Assembly (NCBI RefSeq): GCF_012927125.1 | Contig: NZ_JABBFZ010000030.1 | Coordinates: 1-63,352, forward strand | Origin: Paraburkholderia antibiotica | GTDB taxonomy: Bacteria; Pseudomonadota; Gammaproteobacteria; Burkholderiales; Burkholderiaceae | DNA length: 63,352 nucleotides | Direction: 5' to 3' | In this document: in pieces, positions 8,368 through 16,215 of the stretch | Layout of the letters: each line of letters begins with the position of its first letter | Position numbering within the stretch: the stretch's first letter is position 1 | Notes under the pieces: model-generated | Databases searched by the model: none | What the model was told of the DNA's origin: nothing | Seen by the model: the letters and a program-made list of their open reading frames with translations, nothing else | Position numbers and translations under genes: made by a program

Positions 8368-9768
8368 TCAGGCGCCGCCATACGTATTCCGGACGGGCCA
8401 GTTCAACGTATTGAACGCCGCTGCGCCACTGTTGATGGTCGGCGCGGCAGCCGACGCAATCGGCAATGCATGCGGGCACGGATGCATTTCGCTCGCCTTG
8501 CGCGGTTGTGTCAGCGTCAGCAGTGGCGACAGATCTGTCGCAATCGCGAAACGTTCGGTGTCGAGCAACGGCGGATGGGTTCGTCCGGCGATCTTCGCGA
8601 GCGTCGCGGCAATGGCCAGGTGATCGTGAAACGCATGGTCGATCGTCGCCTGCTTGACGTATGGCGACACCACGATCGCCGGAACCCGAAAGCCATACCG
8701 GTCGAACCGGAAGCCGTTTTTTGTCAGCGCGGTTGGAGGCGTGCGCTTCAGTAGCGGCATGTCGGGGACGTGGTCGCGATCCGGAATCACATGATCGAAA
8801 AAACCGCCGTGTTCGTCGAATACGATCAGCAGGATGCTTTCTTCCCAATACGGCGACGCGAGGATCGCGTTGTACATCTGCTCGACGAGCGCTTCGCCTT
8901 TGCGCACGTCGCCGCAGGGATGCATCGACTCTCCGCCGCGGAAGCTGTCGATCGGGCTGTAGGTCGGTTCGATGAAGATGAAGCAGGTATCGCCGAGCCG
9001 GCCACTTTGCAACGTGTTCATCAGTTCGACGTGATGCAGGAAGCGCCCGGGATGCGCGTCCACGCCTCGCAGCGACCACGACTGCGGCAGGTCGCCATGC
9101 GCGACGAGCCATTCGGACGGCGTCAGACGTGTGAGCAGCGAATCGCTGCCGTTGCCGAACTTCGAACCATCGAACAGACTCGCGGCGATCGTCGTGCCAT
9201 TGCTCGGCGAATGGTCGAGTCCCCACGATGTGCCGGCGAGCGCGAAAAAGCGGTTCGGCCACGTCGGTCCCGGCATCGACGCGAACCAGCGATCGCAGAC
9301 GGCGAATTGCTGTGCGAGGAAGTTCAGCACCGGCAACTGATCGGGCGTGAAGCCACGCATGCCGGTCGGGACGTCGTAGCCGTATAGCGCGAGACTGCAC
9401 GCGAAGCCGAGATCGTTGGCACTCTTCGCGAGCGGCGGATACTGGCCATTCTGCAGATTGGCCGCATCCTTCACCGCCTGCGCGAGATAGGCCTGTGCAT
9501 TCGTCGGGCCGCACATTTGCACGAGCGTGTCGGAGAATTCATGGCCTGGATCGAACCCGAGCCGGTACTGCGCGCCGGGTGCGATCGGCCGCACGTGGCC
9601 GTTCGTGTCCACGTTGCCGAATTGTGCTTTGCCGACGAGTCCATCCGCTTGCGTCGGCACACCGTCCGGTGTCCAGCCGCGCAGGTCCGACCAGCCGAAC
9701 AGATTGTCGTAAGAGCGGTTTTCCAGCATCAGGACGAACAGGCGCTTGACGTTCTGGATCGTCGACAT
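8368..9768 (-). CDS. Phosphoesterase family protein (phospholipase C / acid phosphatase AcpA-like)
   Basis: 466 residues of the phosphoesterase (alkaline-phosphatase fold) family that includes bacterial phospholipase C and AcpA. Visible metal and nucleophile motifs: FVLMLENRSYDNLFGW at residues 11-26 (Glu-Asn metal ligands), PGPTWPNRFFALAGTSWG (Thr nucleophile region), and LIVFDEHGGFFDHV near 325 (Asp, Glu and His ligands). Classical members are exported by Tat, but this start (MSTIQNVKRLF, ATG at 9768) has no signal peptide and none is evident upstream in frame. It may act in the cytosol or be secreted by another route. A membrane protein gene ends 19 bp upstream on the same strand, so the two are probably an operon. 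Confidence 0.85.
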   Translation of the reverse strand: MSTIQNVKRLFVLMLENRSYDNLFGWSDLRGWTPDGVPTQADGLVGKAQFGNVDTNGHVRPIAPGAQYRLGFDPGHEFSDTLVQMCGPTNAQAYLAQAVKDAANLQNGQYPPLAKSANDLGFACSLALYGYDVPTGMRGFTPDQLPVLNFLAQQFAVCDRWFASMPGPTWPNRFFALAGTSWGLDHSPSNGTTIAASLFDGSKFGNGSDSLLTRLTPSEWLVAHGDLPQSWSLRGVDAHPGRFLHHVELMNTLQSGRLGDTCFIFIEPTYSPIDSFRGGESMHPCGDVRKGEALVEQMYNAILASPYWEESILLIVFDEHGGFFDHVIPDRDHVPDMPLLKRTPPTALTKNGFRFDRYGFRVPAIVVSPYVKQATIDHAFHDHLAIAATLAKIAGRTHPPLLDTERFAIATDLSPLLTLTQPRKASEMHPCPHALPIASAAAPTINSGAAAFNTLNWPVRNTYGGA

Positions 9769-9787
9769 CGCATATCTCCACGATCCG

Positions 9788-10354
9788 TTATTTGAACGCG
9801 TCGGCGAACTTGTTCGCGCCGTACGGCAGGAACATCGCGGACCCGGCTGCGAAGAATTTCCACGCGTCGTTGGCGCCGTCGAGCGGCCGCCCATTGCACA
9901 AGGCCCAGATCACGTAGAAACCGATGCCGATGAAGAAGGTGCTGAAGACGATCAACCCCATCAGCGCAATGAGCCGCGACGCGCTCGGCGCCATCGGCGG
10001 CAACTGGCCCGCGGCGGGTGGTGGCGTGCCGGCAGGTAACTCCGCCTCTTCGGATAACGCAAGCCCGAGATTCCAGTTCTGCTTGCGCAGCGCACTGATC
10101 ACCGTCATCCAGCTGATCAGTAGAACCAATGCGGCCGCGATCATGATCGTGGCGCTCGTGCCGCTGCTCATCATGACGGAAGGCGATTCCGCCGGCTGCG
10201 ATGCGGGCGCGTTGTCGGCAAACGCCGACTGACATGCGATCACACCTGTCATTACGAAAAATGCATTTCGCATTAATCGACTGAGGTGCGTATTTAGCGG
10301 AAAACGCACGAAACAGGTGCGCGCGAACTGACTCCGAAGATATATCCCGTTCAT
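9788..10354 (-). CDS. Hypothetical membrane protein paired with the phosphoesterase
   Basis: 188 residues if read from ATG 10354; the ATG at 10273 (MRNAFFVMTGV) gives 161 residues and starts directly at a signal-like sequence with likely cleavage after CQSAFA. Two transmembrane helices follow, at about 69-90 and 128-152 of the longer form, separated by a Pro-rich loop (GTPPPAAGQLPP). The C-terminus ends in GSAMFLPYGANKFADAFK. I do not recognise the family. Its stop lies 19 bp before the phosphoesterase start, so cotranscription is likely, and it could anchor or help export that enzyme (inference). Confidence 0.7.
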   Translation of the reverse strand: MNGIYLRSQFARTCFVRFPLNTHLSRLMRNAFFVMTGVIACQSAFADNAPASQPAESPSVMMSSGTSATIMIAAALVLLISWMTVISALRKQNWNLGLALSEEAELPAGTPPPAAGQLPPMAPSASRLIALMGLIVFSTFFIGIGFYVIWALCNGRPLDGANDAWKFFAAGSAMFLPYGANKFADAFK

Positions 10355-10908
10355 CGTGATTGCCCCGCCTTCTTTGGTCGTGTGGATTTTTTCGCTTATC
10401 TCAATGTCATTGCATGGATTTATTCAGGAAGCATGGATTTTCCCTTTGTCGATGCGTATGCGCGAAGTTCGTCGTCGTGCACGCTTCAACAGGAAGGGTG
10501 TCGTGGCTCAGATTCCCGATTTCTTTTCTGTGATGCAATTGTTGCCGATCGTCGATATGGGTGCCATCAAGTAAACGCACTATTGACCGCCTGTTTTCAA
10601 AAGAATCTAATTGACGACTTTATTCGGAGGCGGATTTGCTGCGGCGCGGCGGACTATTTGTCATTCTGGTTTTGTCTGTAAAGACTGAAAACAGAAAGAT
10701 TGCTCGTGAAATGCGGAGAAACATACGGGATTTGAATCGATAGATAATCATCGGCGAATTATTTGAAAATTCGAATTATCCCGGGACGAAAAGTGATGAG
10801 GGTGAGCTTTTCGAACGCACTGATTTTCCAGCAGCGCGACTCAAACGGATGAGTGCCGCGCGAGCGGCATCCGGAAAGCGGAAGACGTCGGGTGGAGGCG
10901 TGACCTTG
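10355..10908. other. 554-bp AT-richer intergenic region
   Basis: This stretch is visibly richer in A and T than its neighbours, especially 10,580-10,800. It separates the phosphoesterase pair from the LysR gene; transcripts on both flanks run on the minus strand. It probably carries the promoter of the membrane-protein/phosphoesterase pair. The open frames inside (for example 10356-10574 on the plus strand) lack ribosome binding sites and resemble nothing known to me. No RNA gene recognised. Confidence 0.5.
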
Positions 10909-11826
10909 CTATCCTCCCTCCATCCCCGCGGCCGTCAACAACCTCAACTGCTCCAGCAGCTTCACCGCCGGACTCGGCAGAATCCCTTGCCGCCGCCGGA
11001 ACGCGGTCAGCGTGCGCCGTCCGACCACGCCGGGCACCCCGAGCGTATCGAACACGCCGGCCTTGCTTTCGGTCACGTACATCGTCGACGCCATCCAGCT
11101 CAGAAAACCCGAACGCGCGACCAGGCTCTTTAACGCCGTCACCGAGCGCGTCTCGACGACCACGTTCGGCAGCCTCAGCCCGCGCTCCGCAAACACGCTC
11201 TGCATATGCTCGAACGGCCCCGTGCCGCGCGGCGGAATCGCCCAGCGCTCGTTCAGCGTGTCGGCGAGCGTGAGGTCGGGCTTGCGCCGCAGCGGGTGAT
11301 CGAGCGCGGCCACCACGTAGCTCGCGTCCTCCCAGCGGCAATCGGTGATCGCCGTGATCTCGTCGGTGTCGGGCATCGCCCGGCTCAGTGCGAGATCGAT
11401 CTCGCGTTTGACGAGCGCATCGGCGAGCCGGTCCCACACGCCCTCGATGATCTCCACGCGCAGATTCGGCCATTTCGCGAGCACGCCGCTCACCGCGAGC
11501 GGCAGCACGAGGCTCGTGATGCTGCCCACCGCGCCCACCCGGATCGTGCCGCGCGCGAGGCCGCGTAGCGCGTCGATTTCCTCGCGCGCCTGCTCGGCTT
11601 CACGCTGCAGCAGGATCGCGTGCGGCAGCAGCGCCTCGCCGACCGCGGTCAGATGCATGCCGCGCGAGTGTCGCTCGAACAGCGGTGCGCCGACCTGTTC
11701 CTCGAGCCGGCGAACAGTCCGGCTCAGCGCCGGCTGCGTGATGTGCAGCGCTTCGGCGGCGCGCCCGAGGCTGCCGCTCGCGACGATCGTCGCAAACGCC
11801 TGCAATTGCTGAAGGTTGTAAGTCAT
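10909..11826 (-). CDS. LysR-family transcriptional regulator of the divergent aromatic catabolic genes
   Basis: 305 residues with the LysR layout: a winged helix-turn-helix at 1-60 (LQAFATIVASGSLGRAAEALHITQPALSRTVRRLEEQVGAPLF) and a periplasmic-binding-protein-like effector domain at about 90-290. The gene is divergent from the decarboxylase gene at 11931 with 104 bp between the starts, the usual arrangement for a LysR activator that senses a pathway substrate or intermediate. A small palindrome and a direct repeat next to its start are candidate binding sites. The effector is probably mandelate, benzoylformate or a related aromatic acid (inference). Confidence 0.9.
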   Translation of the reverse strand: MTYNLQQLQAFATIVASGSLGRAAEALHITQPALSRTVRRLEEQVGAPLFERHSRGMHLTAVGEALLPHAILLQREAEQAREEIDALRGLARGTIRVGAVGSITSLVLPLAVSGVLAKWPNLRVEIIEGVWDRLADALVKREIDLALSRAMPDTDEITAITDCRWEDASYVVAALDHPLRRKPDLTLADTLNERWAIPPRGTGPFEHMQSVFAERGLRLPNVVVETRSVTALKSLVARSGFLSWMASTMYVTESKAGVFDTLGVPGVVGRRTLTAFRRRQGILPSPAVKLLEQLRLLTAAGMEGG

Positions 11827-11830
11827 GCCG

Positions 11831-11863
11831 AAAGGTAATGCCTTTTTGCAATTTAGGCAATTT
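11831..11863. promoter_or_regulatory. Candidate LysR binding region
   Basis: Between the divergent LysR and decarboxylase genes, AAAGG-TAATG-CCTTT at 11831-11845 is a perfect 5-bp inverted repeat. It overlaps a nine-base-period direct repeat, GCAATTT at 11848-11854 and 11857-11863. The site hugs the regulator start, as autoregulatory LysR sites often do. No experimental motif is known to me for this regulator. Confidence 0.35.
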
Positions 11864-11930
11864 TCGGTTACCCCAGTCGTCGCGATAATGGCCGTTCGAA
11901 TTCACGCGCTCACACGACAGGAGACATCGT

Positions 11931-13598
11931 ATGACAGGCAGCGCGCCGCAGCAGAATCACGCCCAGACAGTCGAACAGCGCATTCAGGATGGTGCGTCGG
12001 GCATCGCTTCATGGACCGTGCGCGACGCGGTCATCGACTTCGCGCGCCGCGTCGGCATGACGTCGATCTTCGCGAACCCGGGCTCGACCGAGCTGCCGAT
12101 GTTCCGCGATTTCCCCACCGATTTCCGCTACGTGCTCGGCCTGCAGGAGGCGGTGGTGGTCGGCATGGCCGACGGCTACGCGCAGGCCACCGGCAACGCG
12201 GCGCTCATCAATCTGCACTCGGCGGCCGGTGTCGGCAACGCGATGGGCAACATCTTCACGGCGTTTCGCAATCGCACGCCGCTCGTCGTCACCGCGGGTC
12301 AGCAGGCCCGCTCGATCCTGCCGTTCGATCCGTTTCTCGCCGCGACCCAGGCAACCGAACTGCCGAAGCCCTATGTGAAATGGAGCATCGAGCCGGCGCG
12401 CGCGCAGGACGTGCCGCTCGCGATCGCGCGTGCCTACGCGATCGCGATGCAGGAGCCGCGCGGCCCGGTGTTCGTGTCGATTCCCGCCGATGACTGGGAT
12501 CAGCCGGCCGAACGCGTGCCCGATCGCGAGGTCGCGCATGTGATGCGTCCCGATCCCGCGATGCTCGAGCGCATCGGCGCGGTACTCGACGCGTGCGAGC
12601 GGCCCGCGTTCGTGGTCGGCGGCGCGGTCGATCGTGCCGACGCGGCTGCTGAAGTGGTGCGGCTCGCCGAGCGGCATCGCGCGCGCGTCTACGTGGCACC
12701 GATGACGGGGCGCTGCAGCTTCCCCGAAACGCATCGGCTGTTCGCGGGCTTCCTGCCGGCGATGCGCGAGCGCATCGTCGAATTGCTCGGCGCGCACGAC
12801 GCGATCTTCGCGATCGGCGCGCCGGCGTTCACCTATCACGTCGAAGGCAAGGGGCCGCATGTGCCGCCGGGCGCGCAGCTGTGTCAGCTGATCGACGATC
12901 CGGCGGTGGCGTCGTGGACGCCGCAAGGCATCGCGGCGGTCGGCAACGTGCGGCTCGGCGTGCTGGATCTGCTCGCGCGCGCCGCGCCGAAGGAGCGCGA
13001 ATTCCCCGCGCCGCGCGCGGTGCCGCCGCGTGCGCTGCCGCCCGCGCAAGGCGAGCGCATGTCGGTCGCGTTCGCGTTGCAGACGCTCGCCGAAGTGCGC
13101 GATCCCGACGGCATCGTCGTCGAGGAAGCGCCGAGCTCGCGGCCGGTGATGCAGACCTATCTGCCGATCTCGCGCGCCGGCACGTTCCTGACGATGGACA
13201 GCGGCGGCCTCGGCTACGGCATGCCGGCCGCGGTCGGCGTCGCGCTCGCGCGGCCGGGCGAACGGGTGATCGCGCTGATCGGCGACGGCTCCAGCATGTA
13301 CTCGATCCAGGCAATCTGGAGCGCGGTGCAGATGCAGTTGCCGATAACCTTCGTGATCCTGAACAACACGCGCTATGCGGCGCTGCAGGACTTCGCGCCG
13401 GTGTTCGGTTTCGCGCCGCACGAGCCGGTGCAGGGCACGGATCTGCCGGGGCTCGACTTCGTGACCATTGCCGCGGGCATGGGCTGCGCTGGCGAACGGG
13501 TGGACGAAGCGGCTAAACTCGCCGGCGTGTTGCGCGACGCGCTCGCGGCGGCCGACGTGAAGCAGGGGCCGACGCTCGTCGAAGTGGTCGTCGCGTAA
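11931..13598 (+). CDS. mdlC: Thiamine diphosphate enzyme, benzoylformate decarboxylase-like
   Basis: 555 residues with the three-domain ThDP decarboxylase layout. Residues diagnostic for benzoylformate decarboxylase are in place: Ser52 in ANPGSTELP, cofactor-activating Glu73 in GLQEAVV, His96 in LHSAAGVGNAMG, and a second His at 268 in SFPETHRLF. The ThDP motif begins GDGSSMYSIQAIW near residue 447. The family converts benzoylformate to benzaldehyde plus CO2. An N-terminal extension of about 27 residues precedes the conserved domain. AGGAGA lies 6-11 bases before the ATG. It leads a plus-strand operon with aldehyde dehydrogenase, ketopantoate-reductase-like, transporter and porin genes. A related 2-keto-acid substrate remains possible. 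Confidence 0.85.
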   Translation: MTGSAPQQNHAQTVEQRIQDGASGIASWTVRDAVIDFARRVGMTSIFANPGSTELPMFRDFPTDFRYVLGLQEAVVVGMADGYAQATGNAALINLHSAAGVGNAMGNIFTAFRNRTPLVVTAGQQARSILPFDPFLAATQATELPKPYVKWSIEPARAQDVPLAIARAYAIAMQEPRGPVFVSIPADDWDQPAERVPDREVAHVMRPDPAMLERIGAVLDACERPAFVVGGAVDRADAAAEVVRLAERHRARVYVAPMTGRCSFPETHRLFAGFLPAMRERIVELLGAHDAIFAIGAPAFTYHVEGKGPHVPPGAQLCQLIDDPAVASWTPQGIAAVGNVRLGVLDLLARAAPKEREFPAPRAVPPRALPPAQGERMSVAFALQTLAEVRDPDGIVVEEAPSSRPVMQTYLPISRAGTFLTMDSGGLGYGMPAAVGVALARPGERVIALIGDGSSMYSIQAIWSAVQMQLPITFVILNNTRYAALQDFAPVFGFAPHEPVQGTDLPGLDFVTIAAGMGCAGERVDEAAKLAGVLRDALAAADVKQGPTLVEVVVA

Positions 13599-13632
13599 CG
13601 CGCACTTCCGATTCGAAACAAGGAGAGAAACG

Positions 13633-15084
13633 ATGAAAAACGTATCGATGCTGATTGCCGGCGAACAGGTGCAGGCGCGTAACGGCGCGACCTTCGAGCG
13701 CCGCAATCCGCTCGACGGCGAAGTCGCGACGCGCGCGCCGGCCGCCACGGTCGACGATGCGGTCGCCGCTGTCGACGCCGCCGCGGCGGCGTTCCCGGTG
13801 TGGTCCGCGCTCGGCCCGAGCGAGCGTCGCGCGTTGCTGACCAAAGCCGCTCACGCGCTCGAAGCGAAGGCCGATGCGTTCGCCGCGGCGATGGCCGCGG
13901 AGACCGGCGCGTCGGGCATCTGGGCGGGCTTCAACGTACATCTCGCGGCGGCGGGTCTGATCGAGGCGGCCGCGCTCACCACGCAGATCGCCGGCGAGCT
14001 GATTCCGTCCGACGTGCCCGGCAGTCTCGCGATGGGCGTGCGTCAGGCCGCCGGCGTGGTGCTCGGCATCGCGCCGTGGAATGCGCCGGTGATTCTCGCG
14101 GTCCGTGCGATCGCGCTGCCACTCGCATGCGGCAACACGGTGGTGCTGAAGGGCTCGGAGATCTGCCCGGCCACGCATGGCCTGATCATCGAGGCGATGC
14201 AGGAAGCGGGTCTGCCGCGCGGCACCGTGAACTTCGTCACGAACGCGCCGGCCGACGCCGCGCGCATCGTCGATGCGATGATCGAACATCCGGCCGTGCG
14301 GCGCGTGAACTTCACGGGCTCGACGCGCGTGGGCCGCATCATCGCCGAGACCTGCGCACGCAATCTGAAGCCGTCGGTGCTCGAACTCGGCGGCAAGGCG
14401 CCGCTCGTCGTGCTCGACGATGCCGACATCGGCGCGGCGGTGGATGCGGCCGTGTTCGGCGCCTTCGCAAACTCCGGCCAGATCTGCATGTCGACCGAAC
14501 GGATCATCGTCGACGACAGCATTGCCGATGCATTCGTGGAGAAACTCGCGGCGCGCGCGAGCGCGTTGCCGCTCGGCGATCCGCGCAACGGGCCGGTCGT
14601 ACTCGGTTCGGTGGTCGACATGAGCACGGTCGAGCGCTGCAATGCGTTGATCGACGATGCGCTCGCGAAGGGCGCGACGCTCGTGTGCGGCGGCAAGAGC
14701 GACACCACGCTGATGCCCGCGACGCTGCTCGATCGCGTGACCCCGGAAATGCGCATCTATCGCGACGAATCGTTCGGTCCGGTCAAGCCGATCGTGCGCG
14801 TGAGCGGCGAAGAAGCGGCGATCGCCTGCGCGAACGACAACGAGTACGGCCTGTCCGCCGCGGTGTTCAGCCGCGACACGGCGCGCGCGTTGAACGTCGC
14901 GAAGCGCATCGAGTCGGGTATCTGCCACGTGAACGGCCCGACCGTGCACGACGAAGCGCAGATGCCGTTCGGCGGTGTGAAGTCGAGCGGCTTCGGCCAC
15001 TTCGGCGGCAAGGCGGGGATCGCGGAATTCACCGATCTGCGCTGGGTCACGCTGCAAACCACGCCGCGTCACTATCCGTTCTAA
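13633..15084 (+). CDS. Aldehyde dehydrogenase (benzaldehyde / salicylaldehyde / vanillin type)
   Basis: 483 residues of the NAD(P)-dependent aldehyde dehydrogenase superfamily, close in style to salicylaldehyde and vanillin dehydrogenases. Cofactor strand GIAPWNAPVIL at about 147-157, NAD motif FTGSTRVGRIIA near 230, catalytic Glu251 in LELGGKAP, nucleophile Cys285 in SGQICMSTER, and the C-terminal MPFGGVKSSGFGHFGG. It follows the decarboxylase by 34 bp with a GGAGAG ribosome site, so it most likely oxidises the aldehyde that enzyme releases (benzaldehyde to benzoate). Complete, normal length. Confidence 0.9.
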   Translation: MKNVSMLIAGEQVQARNGATFERRNPLDGEVATRAPAATVDDAVAAVDAAAAAFPVWSALGPSERRALLTKAAHALEAKADAFAAAMAAETGASGIWAGFNVHLAAAGLIEAAALTTQIAGELIPSDVPGSLAMGVRQAAGVVLGIAPWNAPVILAVRAIALPLACGNTVVLKGSEICPATHGLIIEAMQEAGLPRGTVNFVTNAPADAARIVDAMIEHPAVRRVNFTGSTRVGRIIAETCARNLKPSVLELGGKAPLVVLDDADIGAAVDAAVFGAFANSGQICMSTERIIVDDSIADAFVEKLAARASALPLGDPRNGPVVLGSVVDMSTVERCNALIDDALAKGATLVCGGKSDTTLMPATLLDRVTPEMRIYRDESFGPVKPIVRVSGEEAAIACANDNEYGLSAAVFSRDTARALNVAKRIESGICHVNGPTVHDEAQMPFGGVKSSGFGHFGGKAGIAEFTDLRWVTLQTTPRHYPF

Positions 15085-15098
15085 GCGAGGAAATCACG

Positions 15099-16034
15099 AT
15101 GCGTGACGCTATGGATATCGCGATTCTCGGCGCGGGCGCGATGGGCTCGCTGTTCGGCGGCCTGCTTGCTGAGGCGGGCCATCGCGTCACGCTCGTCGAT
15201 ATCGACGATGCGCATCTCGATGCGATTCGCCGCGACGGCCTGCATCTGACGACGGATGCGGGCGCGCGAGTGGTCAGCGCTTTGCATGGCTGCCGTCCCG
15301 AACAGGCCACTGCCGCGCCGGAATTGCTGATCGTTTTCACGAAGACGATGCACACGGAAACCGCGCTTACGTCGGCGCGAGCGCTGCTCGGCGAGCATAC
15401 GGCGGTGCTGTCGTTGCAGAACGGTCTCGGCAACGTCGAGCGGATTGCGCGCCACGTGCCGCGCGAACGCGTGATGGCCGGCATGACGACGTGGCCCGCC
15501 GACAAACCCGGCGCCGCGCAGGTCAGCTCGCACGGCTCGGGCGAAATCCGTCTGATGAACGCGGACGGCGAATTGCACGCGCATGTGCGGCGTGCCGTCG
15601 ATGCGCTGAATTCGGCCGGCCTGAACTGCGTCGCGGACCCCAACGTGTGGTCCGCGATCTGGGAGAAGGTCGCGTTCAATGCGGCGTTGAACAGCCTGTG
15701 TGCGCTGACGCAATGCACGGTCGGCGAGTTGTCGAACGTGCCGGATGGCGAGGCGCTGACGCTGAAGATCGTCGCCGAGGTCGCGACGGTCGCGCACGCG
15801 AGCGGGATCGCGTTCGACGAAGCGCACGTGGTCGACAACGTGCGCTTTGCGCTCGCGAATCATCGCGCGCATCGGCCATCGATGTTGCAGGACGTGCTGG
15901 CCGGCCGCAAGACCGAGATCGAGGCGATCAACGGCGCGGTGGTCGAAGCGGCTCGCGCGGAGGGCGTTTCAGCGCCGTGCACCGAAACGCTGCTGCACCT
16001 GGTGAGACTCGTCGACGCGCGCGCTTCACGTTAA
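15099..16034 (+). CDS. Ketopantoate reductase (ApbA/PanE) family dehydrogenase, candidate D-mandelate dehydrogenase
   Basis: 311 residues: an N-terminal Rossmann domain with ILGAGAMGSLFGG (GxGxxG at 11-16) and an all-helical C-terminal domain. Family catalytic positions are present: Asn108 in LQNGLGN, Lys190 in IWEKVAFNAALN, Ser in HRPSMLQD and Glu at about 273-275. Housekeeping members reduce 2-dehydropantoate for pantothenate synthesis; some members (described from Enterococcus) oxidise D-mandelate and other D-2-hydroxy acids. The gene starts 14 bp after the aldehyde dehydrogenase, inside a benzoylformate decarboxylase operon, which favours the 2-hydroxy-acid role (inference). GCGAGGA precedes the ATG. 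The much longer upstream open frame is a shadow of the aldehyde dehydrogenase. Confidence 0.85.
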   Translation: MRDAMDIAILGAGAMGSLFGGLLAEAGHRVTLVDIDDAHLDAIRRDGLHLTTDAGARVVSALHGCRPEQATAAPELLIVFTKTMHTETALTSARALLGEHTAVLSLQNGLGNVERIARHVPRERVMAGMTTWPADKPGAAQVSSHGSGEIRLMNADGELHAHVRRAVDALNSAGLNCVADPNVWSAIWEKVAFNAALNSLCALTQCTVGELSNVPDGEALTLKIVAEVATVAHASGIAFDEAHVVDNVRFALANHRAHRPSMLQDVLAGRKTEIEAINGAVVEAARAEGVSAPCTETLLHLVRLVDARASR

Positions 16035-16215
16035 TGCGCGCCTGAATCCGCAACGAATCCGGCGCAAGACCGGAAGGATGCTGGGCCCGAAGTCGTGCAC
16101 GAACGTGATGGCTCGGGCGCGAATCGGAGAGGCCACGCGCATGCCGCGCCGGCCATACCGACGAGCAAAGAATCGATAAATGCGCACGCAGCGCAAAAAC
16201 CATGGAGACAAGCTG

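Noticed and set aside
7187..9514. Very long Arg-rich open frame on the minus strand
   Set aside because: It overlaps the phosphoesterase and DUF2891 genes in another frame and has the Arg/Ala bias of a GC-rich shadow.
10356..10574. 72-residue open frame in the AT-rich gap
   Set aside because: Overlaps the promoter side of the membrane-protein gene and has no start context or similarity.
12009..13844. Long His/Arg-rich minus-strand open frame
   Set aside because: Antisense shadow of the decarboxylase gene; no domain can be recognised.
13800..15098. N-terminal extension of the ketopantoate-reductase-like protein
   Set aside because: Arg-rich shadow of the aldehyde dehydrogenase; the Rossmann domain starts at ATG 15099.
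15099..16034. Housekeeping panE (pantothenate synthesis)
   Set aside because: Possible by family, but the position inside a decarboxylase/aldehyde dehydrogenase operon with aromatic transporter and porin argues for a pathway-specific role; kept as an alternative.
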